From positions 1 through 10,866 of the forward strand of contig CAKRLC010000090.1 of the NCBI GenBank assembly GCA_934358955.1: a DNA stretch of 10,866 bases, written 5' to 3'. Source of the stretch: an uncultured Roseburia sp. (lineage in GTDB: Bacteria; Bacillota; Clostridia; Lachnospirales; Lachnospiraceae). Positions within the stretch are counted from its first letter, which is position 1. The number at the start of each line of letters is the position of its first letter. The notes beneath the pieces are model-generated. The model saw only the letters and a program-made list of their open reading frames with translations, was not told where the DNA came from and made no database searches. Below, in pieces: positions 1-7,223 of the stretch. A program made the translations under genes and the position numbers.

Positions 1-2817
1 AAAAAATGTAAGGAATCCGTATGGAAATATAAAGGAATGTGGGAAGATTTCTCCGGAACAGTTGGTTTCTGGGCAGATATGGAAAACCCATATGTTACTT
101 ATGATGACAACTTCATCGAGTCTGAATGGTGGGCATTAAAACAGATCTGGGATAAGAAATTATTATACAAAGGATTTAAGATCGTGCCTTACTGCCCTCG
201 TTGTGGTACACCTCTTTCTTCCCAGGAAGTGGCACAGGGCTACAAGACCGTAAAAGAGCGTTCTGCAGTAGTCCGCTTTAAGGTCGTTGGTGAAGACGCT
301 TACTTCCTTGCATGGACAACAACTCCATGGACACTTCCTTCTAACGTAGCACTTTGTGTGAATCCGGAAGAAACATACTGCAAAGTAAAAGCAGCAGACG
401 GATATACTTATTACATGGCAGAGGCACTTCTTGACAAGGTTCTTGGAAAACTTGGCAATGAAGAGGAAGGTGTCAAAGCTTATGAAGTATTAGAGACTTA
501 CACCGGAAAAGATTTAGAGTACAAAGAATATGAGCCATTATATGCCTGTGCAGCAGAATGTGCAGCAAAACAGCATAAAAAAGGACATTTTGTTACCTGT
601 GATGATTATGTAACAATGTCAGATGGTACTGGTATCGTTCATATCGCTCCTGCATTCGGTGAAGATGATGCAAATGTCGGACGTAAATATGACCTTCCAT
701 TTGTACAGTTCGTAAACGGAAAAGGTGAAATGACAGAAGAAACACCTTATGCCGGCTTATTTGTAAAGAAAGCAGACCCTGAAGTATTAAAGGATCTGGA
801 TGCACAGGGCAAATTATTTGACGCTCCAAAATTCGAACATGACTATCCACACTGCTGGAGATGTGATACACCACTTATTTATTACGCAAGAGAATCCTGG
901 TTCATCAAGATGACAGCTGTTAAGGATGATCTGATCCGTAACAATAATACAGTAAACTGGATCCCGGAATCTATCGGTAAAGGCCGTTTTGGTGACTGGC
1001 TTGAGAATATTCAGGATTGGGGAATTTCACGTAACCGTTACTGGGGAACACCACTCAATGTATGGGAATGTGAAGGCTGCGGACATCAGGAATCTATCGG
1101 AAGCCGTGCTGAATTAGCAGAGAGAAGCGGCAACCCGGACGATGCAAAAGTAGAACTGCACAGACCATATATCGATGCAGTGACCTTTAAATGCCCGGAT
1201 TGTGGCAAGACCATGCACAGAGTACCGGAAGTAATCGATTGCTGGTTTGATTCCGGAGCAATGCCATTTGCACAGCACCATTATCCATTTGAAAATCAGG
1301 ATCTGTTCCATCAGCAGTTCCCGGCACAGTTTATTTCTGAGGCAGTTGACCAGACAAGAGGATGGTTCTACTCATTAATGGCAGAATCTACTTTACTGTT
1401 CAACAAGGCTCCTTACGAGAACGTTATCGTTTTAGGACATGTACAGGATGAAAATGGACAGAAGATGTCTAAGTCCAAAGGAAATGCAGTGGATCCGTTT
1501 GATGCATTAGAGACTTACGGAGCAGATGCGATCCGTTGGTATTTCTACATTAACAGTGCACCATGGCTTCCAAACCGTTTCCATGGAAAAGCAGTGCAGG
1601 AAGGACAGCGTAAGTTCTTAAGTACATTATGGAATACCTACGCATTCTTTGTACTGTATGCAAATATTGATGAATTCGATGCAACGAAATACACACTGGA
1701 ATATGATAAATTATCCGTTATGGATAAGTGGTTACTGTCTAAATTAAATACAGTGATCGGCACGGTAGATGACAACCTTGGAAATTATCGTATCCCGGAA
1801 GCTGCAAGAGCATTAGACGAATTTGTAGATGATATGAGTAACTGGTATGTAAGACGCTCCCGTGAACGTTTCTGGGCAAAAGGAATGGAACAGGATAAGA
1901 TCAACGCATACATGACACTGTACACAGCACTGGTAGAAATCTGTAAATGCGCAGCTCCGATGATCCCATTTATGACAGAGGAGATTTACCAGAACCTTGT
2001 ATGCAGCATTGATAAGAGTGCACCGGAAAGTATTCATTTATGTGACTTCCCTACTGTCAATGAAGCGTTCATTGATAAAGAATTAGAGAAGAATATGGAT
2101 GAAGCGTTAAAGATCGTTGTTATGGGACGTGCATGCCGTAATACAGCAAATATCAAGAACCGTCAGCCAATTGGAAATATGTTCGTAAAAGCACCATTTG
2201 AGCTTTCAGAATACTTTAAAGAGATCATTGAGGATGAGCTGAATGTGAAGAAGGTTTCCTTTACAGATGATGTAAGCGCTTATACAAGCTACACCTTCAA
2301 ACCACAGCTCCGTACGGTAGGACCAAAATACGGCAAATTCCTTGGACAGATCCAGAAAGCCCTGGCAGAGCTTGACGGAAATGCTGCAATGGCAGAATTA
2401 AAATCAAACGGATTCCTTTCACTCCCATCTGTAAGTGAAGAAGTGAAACTCGCAGAGGAAGACCTTCTGATCACAATGACCCAGATGGAAGGATATGTGA
2501 CAGAAGGAGATAATACAGTTACAGTTGTACTGGATACAAACCTGACACCGGAGCTCGTTGAGGAAGGATTCGTCAGAGAGATCATCAGCAAGATCCAGAC
2601 TATGAGAAAAGAAGCCGGATTTGAAGTGATGGATAAGATCTATATTTCTTACGAGGCAGATGAAAAGGTTTCTGCAATCTTTGAAAAACATGGGGAAGAG
2701 ATCAAAGCAGATGTACTTGGAATTTCTATTTCATCTGGTAATGTGGACGGATATCAGAAAGAATGGAATATTAATGGAGAGAAAGTGCTCTTAGGGGTAA
2801 AAAAAGGAGAAAATTAA
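1..2817 (+). CDS. ileS: Isoleucine--tRNA ligase, 5'-truncated by the window edge
   Basis: The frame is open from nt 1, so the gene starts upstream; the ATG at 37 is internal. About 938 residues are visible of an enzyme usually near 1,040 residues in this clade. It is a cytoplasmic class Ia synthetase that charges tRNA-Ile with isoleucine and edits valine. The HIGH motif is outside the window. Visible are a CPRCGTPLS segment at the edge of the CP1 editing insertion, CWRCDTPLIYYARESWF (about nt 850-903), a Cys-rich zinc-ribbon-like stretch (CEGCG and CPDCG, about nt 1069-1212), DQTRGWFYSL (about 1348-1377), KMSKS (1462-1476), then the helical anticodon-binding domain and a C-terminal extension. 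DQTRGWFY and the long C-terminus resemble the eukaryote-like (type 2) IleRS rather than the E. coli/B. subtilis type. The stop at 2815-2817 is one base before glgP, whose ribosome binding site lies inside the last ileS codons. Confidence 0.96.
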   Translation, partial: KKCKESVWKYKGMWEDFSGTVGFWADMENPYVTYDDNFIESEWWALKQIWDKKLLYKGFKIVPYCPRCGTPLSSQEVAQGYKTVKERSAVVRFKVVGEDAYFLAWTTTPWTLPSNVALCVNPEETYCKVKAADGYTYYMAEALLDKVLGKLGNEEEGVKAYEVLETYTGKDLEYKEYEPLYACAAECAAKQHKKGHFVTCDDYVTMSDGTGIVHIAPAFGEDDANVGRKYDLPFVQFVNGKGEMTEETPYAGLFVKKADPEVLKDLDAQGKLFDAPKFEHDYPHCWRCDTPLIYYARESWFIKMTAVKDDLIRNNNTVNWIPESIGKGRFGDWLENIQDWGISRNRYWGTPLNVWECEGCGHQESIGSRAELAERSGNPDDAKVELHRPYIDAVTFKCPDCGKTMHRVPEVIDCWFDSGAMPFAQHHYPFENQDLFHQQFPAQFISEAVDQTRGWFYSLMAESTLLFNKAPYENVIVLGHVQDENGQKMSKSKGNAVDPFDALETYGADAIRWYFYINSAPWLPNRFHGKAVQEGQRKFLSTLWNTYAFFVLYANIDEFDATKYTLEYDKLSVMDKWLLSKLNTVIGTVDDNLGNYRIPEAARALDEFVDDMSNWYVRRSRERFWAKGMEQDKINAYMTLYTALVEICKCAAPMIPFMTEEIYQNLVCSIDKSAPESIHLCDFPTVNEAFIDKELEKNMDEALKIVVMGRACRNTANIKNRQPIGNMFVKAPFELSEYFKEIIEDELNVKKVSFTDDVSAYTSYTFKPQLRTVGPKYGKFLGQIQKALAELDGNAAMAELKSNGFLSLPSVSEEVKLAEEDLLITMTQMEGYVTEGDNTVTVVLDTNLTPELVEEGFVREIISKIQTMRKEAGFEVMDKIYISYEADEKVSAIFEKHGEEIKADVLGISISSGNVDGYQKEWNINGEKVLLGVKKGEN
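2803..2809 (+). promoter_or_regulatory. Ribosome binding site of glgP, embedded in the end of ileS
   Basis: AAAGGAG lies 9 nt before the glgP ATG at 2819 and within the Lys-Lys-Gly-Glu-Asn end of ileS. It fixes the glgP start. Ribosomes finishing ileS must cross it, so translational coupling is likely (inference). Confidence 0.8.
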
Positions 2818-2818
2818 A

Positions 2819-5284
2819 ATGTCAAAAACAATTTTTGAGGACAAAAAGCAGTTTGTGAAAGAAGTAACAGAAACTGTACGTTATCTGTATCGTAAACAGT
2901 TAAGTGAAGCCAGCCAGCAGGAGATTTTCCAGGCAGTTTCCTATGTAGTAAAAGATGTGATCATTGATGAATGGCTTGCAACACAGAAAACTTTCGACCA
3001 GGATGATCCTAAGATTGTTTATTACATGTCTATGGAGTTTTTAATGGGTCGTGCCCTCGGAAATAATTTGATCAACCTGAAAGCTTACAATGAAGTAAAA
3101 GAAGCTCTCGAAGAGATCGGATTGAACTTAGACGTGATCGAAGACCAGGAGCCGGATCCGGCTCTTGGAAACGGGGGACTTGGACGTCTTGCAGCCTGCT
3201 TTATGGAATCTCTGGCTACGCTTGGCTATCCGGCATATGGCTGCGGAATCCGTTACCGTTATGGTATGTTCAAACAGAAAATCTCTGATGGGTTCCAGGT
3301 AGAGGTACCGGATAACTGGCTGAAAAACGGTTACCCATTTGAGCTTCGCAGACCGGAATATTCCTATGAGATCAAATTTGGCGGACATGTGCGCTTTGAG
3401 GATGCCGGAAGTGGCAATATGAAAGTTGTACATGAGGGATATCAGTCTGTAATGGCAATTCCATACGACATGCCGATCGTAGGTTATGGTAATAACGTAG
3501 TTAACACATTAATGATCTGGGATGCAGAGGCAAAAGATGAATTTGCACTGGATTCTTTTGATAAGGGTGAATACGATAAGGCTGTTGAGCAGGAAAATAT
3601 TGCTCGTAACTTAGTTGAGGTGCTTTATCCAAACGATAATCATATCAAAGGAAAAGAGCTTCGTTTAAAACAGCAGTATTTCTTTGTATCTGCAAGTTTA
3701 CAGAGAGCGATCGCACGTTTCAAAAAGCATCATGATGATATCCATAAATTACCGGAGAAAGCTGTTTTCCAGATGAATGATACACACCCAACGGTTGCAG
3801 TAGCCGAACTGATGCGTATTTTAATGGATGAAGAAGGCTTAGGCTGGGATGAAGCATGGGAGATCACAACACACTGTGTTGCTTATACAAACCATACGAT
3901 CATGGCAGAAGCATTGGAGAAATGGCCAATCGAGATTTTCCAGAGACTGCTTCCTCGTGTATACCAGATCGTAGAAGAGATCAACCGTCGTTTTGTTTTA
4001 AGAATCCAGGAAGTATATCCAGGTGACAACAATAAGATCGCTAAAATGGCTATTTTATACGATGGACAGGTAAAAATGGCAAATATGGCAATCGTTGCAG
4101 GCTTCTCTGTGAACGGTGTAGCAAGACTTCACACAGAGATCTTAAAGAAAGAGCAGTTAAAAGATTTCTATGAGATGATGCCTGAAAAATTCAACAATAA
4201 GACCAATGGTATCACACAGCGTCGTTTCCTTGCACATGCCAACCCACTGTTAGCTGACTGGGTAACAGATCATGTCGGAAGTGGATGGATAACAGACCTT
4301 TCCCAGATCGGAAAACTGGCAAGCTATGCAGACAGTGCAAAGGCACAGCAGGAGTTCATGAATATCAAATACCAGAACAAAGTACGTCTTGCAAAATACA
4401 TCAAAGAGCACAACGGTGTGGAAGTAGATCCTCGTTCTATTTTTGACGTACAGGTAAAACGTCTGCATGAGTACAAACGTCAGCTGCTTAATATTTTACA
4501 TGTTATGTATCTGTACAATGAGCTGAAAGAGCATCCGGATATGGAATTTATCCCAAGAACATTTATTTTTGGTGCAAAAGCAGCAGCCGGTTACCGTAAT
4601 GCAAAGCTTACAATTAAGCTGATCAACAGCGTTGCTGATGTGATCAACAATGATAAGAGCATCAATGGCAAGATCAAAGTCGTATTTATCGAGGATTACA
4701 AGGTATCCAACGCAGAGTGGATCTTTGCAGCAGCGGATGTCAGCGAGCAGATCTCTACTGCAAGTAAAGAGGCATCCGGAACAGGTAATATGAAGTTTAT
4801 GTTAAATGGTGCCCTGACACTTGGAACAATGGATGGTGCAAATGTGGAAATGTACGAAGAGGTTGGACCTGAAAATATGTTTATTTTCGGTATGAGCTCT
4901 GACGAAGTAATTGCACATGAGCATAATCGTGATTATGATCCAATGCAGATTTACAATAACGATGCAGATATCCGCAAAGTACTGACACAGCTTGTAAATG
5001 GATTTTATTCACCGAATGATTCCGAGCTGTTCCGCGATCTGTATAACTCACTGTTAAATACACGCAGCACACAGTATGCAGATACTTATTTCATTCTTGC
5101 TGACTTCCGCTCTTATGTAGAAGCACAGAAGAAGGTAATGGCATATTACAAAGACGAGAAGGCATGGGCAAAGAGTGCGATCTTAAATATTGCTCATTCT
5201 GGAAAATTCTCTTCTGACAGAACAATCCAGGAATATGTGGAAGATATCTGGCATTTGGCCAAAATCCATGTAGATGCGGAGTAA
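2819..5284 (+). CDS. glgP: Glycogen/maltodextrin phosphorylase
   Basis: A PLP enzyme (GT35) of 821 residues, normal bacterial length. It splits alpha-1,4-glucan with phosphate to release glucose-1-phosphate in the cytoplasm. Family landmarks in order: YYMSMEFLMGRAL near the N-terminus, GNGGLGRLAACF (residue 118 on), NDTHPT (about 320), YTNHT, NGITQRRFL, VKRLHEYKRQLLN (546 on) and the PLP site SGTGNMKF with the expected Schiff-base lysine at residue 659, followed by GTMDGANVEM. Both lobes are complete with no frameshift. The start is supported by AAAGGAG 9 nt upstream; the gap to ileS is one base, implying co-transcription. No other glycogen gene is visible, so whether glycogen or maltodextrin is the main substrate cannot be decided; malP would be an equally fair symbol. 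The transcript probably ends at the hairpin at 5386-5439. Confidence 0.95.
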   Translation: MSKTIFEDKKQFVKEVTETVRYLYRKQLSEASQQEIFQAVSYVVKDVIIDEWLATQKTFDQDDPKIVYYMSMEFLMGRALGNNLINLKAYNEVKEALEEIGLNLDVIEDQEPDPALGNGGLGRLAACFMESLATLGYPAYGCGIRYRYGMFKQKISDGFQVEVPDNWLKNGYPFELRRPEYSYEIKFGGHVRFEDAGSGNMKVVHEGYQSVMAIPYDMPIVGYGNNVVNTLMIWDAEAKDEFALDSFDKGEYDKAVEQENIARNLVEVLYPNDNHIKGKELRLKQQYFFVSASLQRAIARFKKHHDDIHKLPEKAVFQMNDTHPTVAVAELMRILMDEEGLGWDEAWEITTHCVAYTNHTIMAEALEKWPIEIFQRLLPRVYQIVEEINRRFVLRIQEVYPGDNNKIAKMAILYDGQVKMANMAIVAGFSVNGVARLHTEILKKEQLKDFYEMMPEKFNNKTNGITQRRFLAHANPLLADWVTDHVGSGWITDLSQIGKLASYADSAKAQQEFMNIKYQNKVRLAKYIKEHNGVEVDPRSIFDVQVKRLHEYKRQLLNILHVMYLYNELKEHPDMEFIPRTFIFGAKAAAGYRNAKLTIKLINSVADVINNDKSINGKIKVVFIEDYKVSNAEWIFAAADVSEQISTASKEASGTGNMKFMLNGALTLGTMDGANVEMYEEVGPENMFIFGMSSDEVIAHEHNRDYDPMQIYNNDADIRKVLTQLVNGFYSPNDSELFRDLYNSLLNTRSTQYADTYFILADFRSYVEAQKKVMAYYKDEKAWAKSAILNIAHSGKFSSDRTIQEYVEDIWHLAKIHVDAE

Positions 5285-5408
5285 TTTCGATTGCTTCCTG
5301 TCTGGTCTTTTCTAAACAGATTCGGGTGGCAAAAGGTCGGCCTTTAACTTTATGCTGGCAGATTGCACAAAAAATATTGCAAGTTAACAGGATGGTTTCG
5401 ATTGCTTC
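5285..5408. repeat. Pair of 13-bp direct repeats flanking about 98 bp
   Basis: TTTCGATTGCTTC occurs directly after the glgP stop (5285-5297) and again at 5396-5408, inside the terminator hairpin. The 98 bp between (5298-5395) contain the dispersed repeat copy and the left arm of the terminator stem. The arrangement could be a target-site duplication around an insertion or a local duplication. The repeats are seen directly; the origin is inference. Confidence 0.6.
5323..5385 (+). repeat. Dispersed intergenic repeat, copy A
   Basis: This stretch matches 10660-10725 colinearly. It begins with CGGGTGGCAAAAGGTC (15 of 16 identical to the other copy), has a shared TAACTTTA core, and ends with a 24-base block at 5362-5385. 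That last block also matches the reverse strand of 10824-10848 with only one A missing from a run. It is non-coding, lies between the glgP stop and its terminator, and has no promoter or reading frame that I can see. Confidence 0.7.
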
Positions 5409-5439
5409 ATGAAGGGCAGGCGGAGCCGTCCTGTTTTTT
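5386..5439 (+). terminator. Rho-independent terminator after glgP
   Basis: AACAGGATGG (5386-5395) pairs with CCGTCCTGTT (5426-5435) with one G-U pair, and the stem continues inward through 5396-5400/5421-5425 with further G-U pairs. T5434-T5439 form the U-tract. The G-U pairs favour the + strand RNA. It closes the ileS-glgP unit. Confidence 0.88.
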
Positions 5440-5523
5440 GTGTGTTATAAATAAATTAAAGTTATGAATACTCGTATGGAATATAACTACAATCTATGCC
5501 TGCTATAAGGCTCCGGAATAATC

Positions 5524-5552
5524 TTGACACTGAAAAAAGAAAGTATCATAAT
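5524..5552 (+). promoter_or_regulatory. Sigma-A-like promoter of ilvE
   Basis: A perfect TTGACA at 5524-5529 is followed after 17 bases by CATAAT at 5547-5552 (one mismatch). Transcription would start near 5559, giving a leader of about 38 nt, too short for a T-box or a leader-peptide attenuator. The sequence upstream (about 5440-5490) is very AT-rich and could act as an UP element. Confidence 0.85.
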
Positions 5553-5596
5553 AGTCTGCAAGAATAAATTTTCTCATAACAAGGAGGATAATTATT

Positions 5597-6661
5597 ATGG
5601 ATATCAGATTTGAGAAAAGAGAAGTATTAAAAGAAAAACCAGACCAGAAGAATCTTGGATTTGGTAAATATATGACAGATTATATGTTTATTATGGACTG
5701 GACAAAAGAAGATGGATGGAAGGATGCAAGAATCGTTCCGGAAGGACCGATCACAATGGACCCTGCCTGTGTAACACTTCATTATGCCCAGGAGACATTT
5801 GAAGGAATGAAAGCATACCGTACAGCAGAAGGAAAGATCCAGCTGTTCCGTCCGGAAATGAATGCAAAGAGAATGATCAATTCCAATGCAAGACTTTGTA
5901 TGCCGGAATTACCGGTAGATATGTTTGTACAGGCTGTAGAGGCACTGGTAAAGGTAGAAGAGGACTGGGTTCCATCTGAACCGAATACATCCCTTTATAT
6001 CAGACCATTTATGTTTGCAACAGAAGCAGCACTTGGTGTACATATGGCAAATGCATATAAGTTCATGATCATTTGCTGTCCGGTTGGTGCTTATTATGCA
6101 GCAGGTCTTAACCCTGTTAAGATCTTAGTAGAGGATGAACTTGTCCGTGCAGTCAAAGGTGGTACCGGATTTACAAAATGCGGCGGTAACTATGCAGGTT
6201 CTATTTTAGGACAGGTAAAAGCTGAGAAGATGGGATACGCACAGGTTCTCTGGTTAGACGGTGAACATCGTAAATATGTAGAAGAAGTTGGTACTATGAA
6301 CATTATGTTTAAGATTGCCGGCGAGATCTACACAGCTCCGATCGAAGGAACCGTTCTTCCTGGTGTAACAAGAGATTCCATGATCCATCTTTTAAGAGAC
6401 TGGGGTTACAAAGTAAATGAGACAAAGCTTTCTGTTGATGACCTGATGAAAGCAGGCCATGACGGTACACTCGAAGAGGTATTCGGAACAGGTACAGCCG
6501 CTGTTATCTCACCAGTTGGAGAGCTTCGTTATAAAGATGATGTTGTGACAGTCAACAACTTTGAGATCGGTGAACTGACACAGAAATTATACGATACACT
6601 GACAGGTATTCAGTGGGGAAGAATCCCGGACAAATATGGCTGGACAGTTGAAGTAAAATAA
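5597..6661 (+). CDS. ilvE: Branched-chain amino acid aminotransferase
   Basis: A fold-type IV PLP enzyme of 354 residues. It transfers the amino group between glutamate and the 2-oxo acids of Leu, Ile and Val, the last biosynthetic and first catabolic step. Its length and sequence fit the longer eukaryote-like BCAT subgroup rather than the ~309-residue E. coli IlvE. Visible motifs: LHYAQETFEGMKAYR (substrate side), YIRPFMFATE, GGTGFTKCGGNYAGS with the expected PLP lysine at residue 194, YVEEVGTMNIMF (cofactor ring contact) and GTGTAAVISPV (phosphate binding). The redox CXXC of the mammalian enzymes is absent here. The start is set by AAGGAGG at 5581-5587, 9 nt upstream. It appears monocistronic: its own promoter lies at 5524-5552 and a terminator begins 6 bases after the stop. 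No other ilv or leu gene is adjacent. Confidence 0.95.
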   Translation: MDIRFEKREVLKEKPDQKNLGFGKYMTDYMFIMDWTKEDGWKDARIVPEGPITMDPACVTLHYAQETFEGMKAYRTAEGKIQLFRPEMNAKRMINSNARLCMPELPVDMFVQAVEALVKVEEDWVPSEPNTSLYIRPFMFATEAALGVHMANAYKFMIICCPVGAYYAAGLNPVKILVEDELVRAVKGGTGFTKCGGNYAGSILGQVKAEKMGYAQVLWLDGEHRKYVEEVGTMNIMFKIAGEIYTAPIEGTVLPGVTRDSMIHLLRDWGYKVNETKLSVDDLMKAGHDGTLEEVFGTGTAAVISPVGELRYKDDVVTVNNFEIGELTQKLYDTLTGIQWGRIPDKYGWTVEVK

Positions 6662-6667
6662 ATTAAA

Positions 6668-6703
6668 AAGGGGGAGTGACACAGCAGTCGCTTTCCCTTC
6701 TTT
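6668..6703 (+). terminator. Rho-independent terminator after ilvE
   Basis: A 13-bp stem pairs 6668-6680 with 6687-6699 around the 6-base loop ACAGCA. It starts AAGGGGGAG, includes three G-U pairs, and is followed by CTTT. The U-tract is short, but the position 6 bases after the ilvE stop fits termination. Confidence 0.75.
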
Positions 6704-6736
6704 ATGTAATAAGAAACTTCGTTTCCATTACATAAA
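6701..6736. other. Perfect 10-bp hairpin with a second stem inside
   Basis: TTTATGTAAT (6701-6710) pairs perfectly with ATTACATAAA (6727-6736). Inside it, GAAAC (6713-6717) pairs with GTTTC (6721-6725) around TTC. The A-run lies on the 3' side of the + strand, so there is no U-tract at the correct end in either direction and it is a poor terminator. It abuts the ilvE terminator and could be an RNA-end stabiliser or repeat end; function unknown. Confidence 0.6.
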
Positions 6737-6740
6737 AAAA

Positions 6741-6834
6741 CGCTCCGCGAGGATCGCACTGCGGCGGATAAGAAACATGTCGCATATTGCGACCCGCCGC
6801 AGGCGGAGAATCTCGCAAGCGAGATTCTATTTTT
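6741..6834 (+). repeat. GC-rich multi-hairpin block, REP-like, ending in a terminator hairpin
   Basis: Three nested or adjacent pairings are visible. CTCCGC (6743-6748) pairs with GCGGAG (6803-6808). Inside it CTGCGGCGG (6759-6767) pairs with CCGCCGCAG (6794-6802), enclosing GTCGC/GCGAC (6779-6783 and 6789-6793). A further hairpin AGAATCTCGC/GCGAGATTCT (6807-6816 and 6819-6828) shares two bases with the first. Base composition is far more GC-rich than the flanks. It encodes no plausible protein. It resembles a repetitive extragenic palindrome, but only one copy is in the window, so the repeat status is inference. Confidence 0.55.
6807..6834 (+). terminator. Second rho-independent terminator between ilvE and glmS
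   Basis: A perfect 10-bp stem AGAATCTCGC (6807-6816) and GCGAGATTCT (6819-6828) is followed by ATTTTT. It is a textbook stem plus U-tract, about 20 bases before the glmS promoter, and would shield glmS from ilvE read-through. Confidence 0.75.
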
Positions 6835-6856
6835 AAAAAATTTTACAGGAAATCGC

Positions 6857-6885
6857 TGGACATTTCAGCCATATCATAGTATAGT
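6857..6885 (+). promoter_or_regulatory. Sigma-A-like promoter of glmS
   Basis: TGGACA at 6857-6862 and TATAGT at 6880-6885 are separated by 17 bases; each differs from consensus at one base. The start would be near 6892, leaving about 119 nt of transcript ahead of the ribozyme cleavage site. I found no better-spaced pair closer to the ribozyme, but none of this is experimental. Confidence 0.65.
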
Positions 6886-6891
6886 AAACCC

Positions 6892-6923
6892 GTTGCAAAT
6901 AAGAAATCAGATATATTTGCGGC
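6892..6923 (+). other. Hairpin at the predicted 5' end of the glmS transcript
   Basis: GCAAAT (6895-6900) pairs with ATTTGC (6915-6920), extended outward by two U-G pairs and G6892-C6923. It would sit at the very 5' end of the RNA if transcription starts near 6892, where such a stem could slow 5' decay. The pairing is seen in sequence; the role is inference. Confidence 0.4.
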
Positions 6924-7004
6924 ATGAACCTTGAAAACAGAATAGAGTTATATTTTCAGATACGCGATCCTGTTGGAAATGATTGCGGACATATCGTTGT
7001 TTCT

Positions 7005-7157
7005 CTTCTAGCGCCAGGCACCTGTCAGATCGGAAATGGGCAGGTTAACGAGGAAAAGGGTTATCGAAAATTCGGCGGACGCCCTTTCGTGCATCCCAGC
7101 GCGAGATACATCGGCAAATATGCAGGTGACTGCAAAACAAATACGGTGTAATGGGAA
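7005..7157 (+). ncRNA. glmS ribozyme (glucosamine-6-phosphate-activated self-cleaving riboswitch)
   Basis: The sequence from 7011 carries the conserved parts of the glmS ribozyme in order: AGCGCCAGG at the cleavage site, a P1 hairpin (7020-7024 with 7041-7045), AACGAGG, a core stem AAAGGG/CCCTTT (7055-7060 with 7082-7087) enclosing TTATCGAAAATTCGGCGGA, then P3 (7094-7098 with 7152-7156) and P4 (7107-7113 with 7144-7150), which carries a TGCAG-GTGA-CTGCA hairpin (7121-7134) matching the CAGGYGACUG element. Self-cleavage is expected between A7010 and G7011. In this family the sugar phosphate acts as catalytic cofactor and the cleaved mRNA is degraded, giving feedback on glmS. The ribozyme ends 66 nt before the glmS ATG. 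A spurious reading frame of 75 codons runs over it (6924-7151). Confidence 0.95.
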
Positions 7158-7223
7158 TAAAAAAGAAGTTTGAAACGTCTGAGAGAAGACGGGAAAATAG
7201 ATAGAAAAGAAGAGGGAATGAAT

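Noticed and set aside
5464..5508. A 14-codon frame ending Leu-Cys-Leu-Leu upstream of ilvE, as a possible leader peptide
   Set aside because: It lies upstream of the strong ilvE promoter, has no ribosome binding site, and the short leader after 5559 cannot form an attenuator.
5559..5596. T-box or other riboswitch before ilvE
   Set aside because: The predicted leader is only about 38 nt and shows no T-box sequence or terminator.
6924..7151. A 75-codon open frame upstream of glmS
   Set aside because: It overlaps the ribozyme core base for base, has no convincing ribosome binding site and gives no recognisable protein.
7170..7223. An 18-residue N-terminal extension of GlmS from a TTG
   Set aside because: GlmS needs Cys as the residue after the initiator Met; the ATG at 7224 gives this and has a well-placed AAGAGGG.
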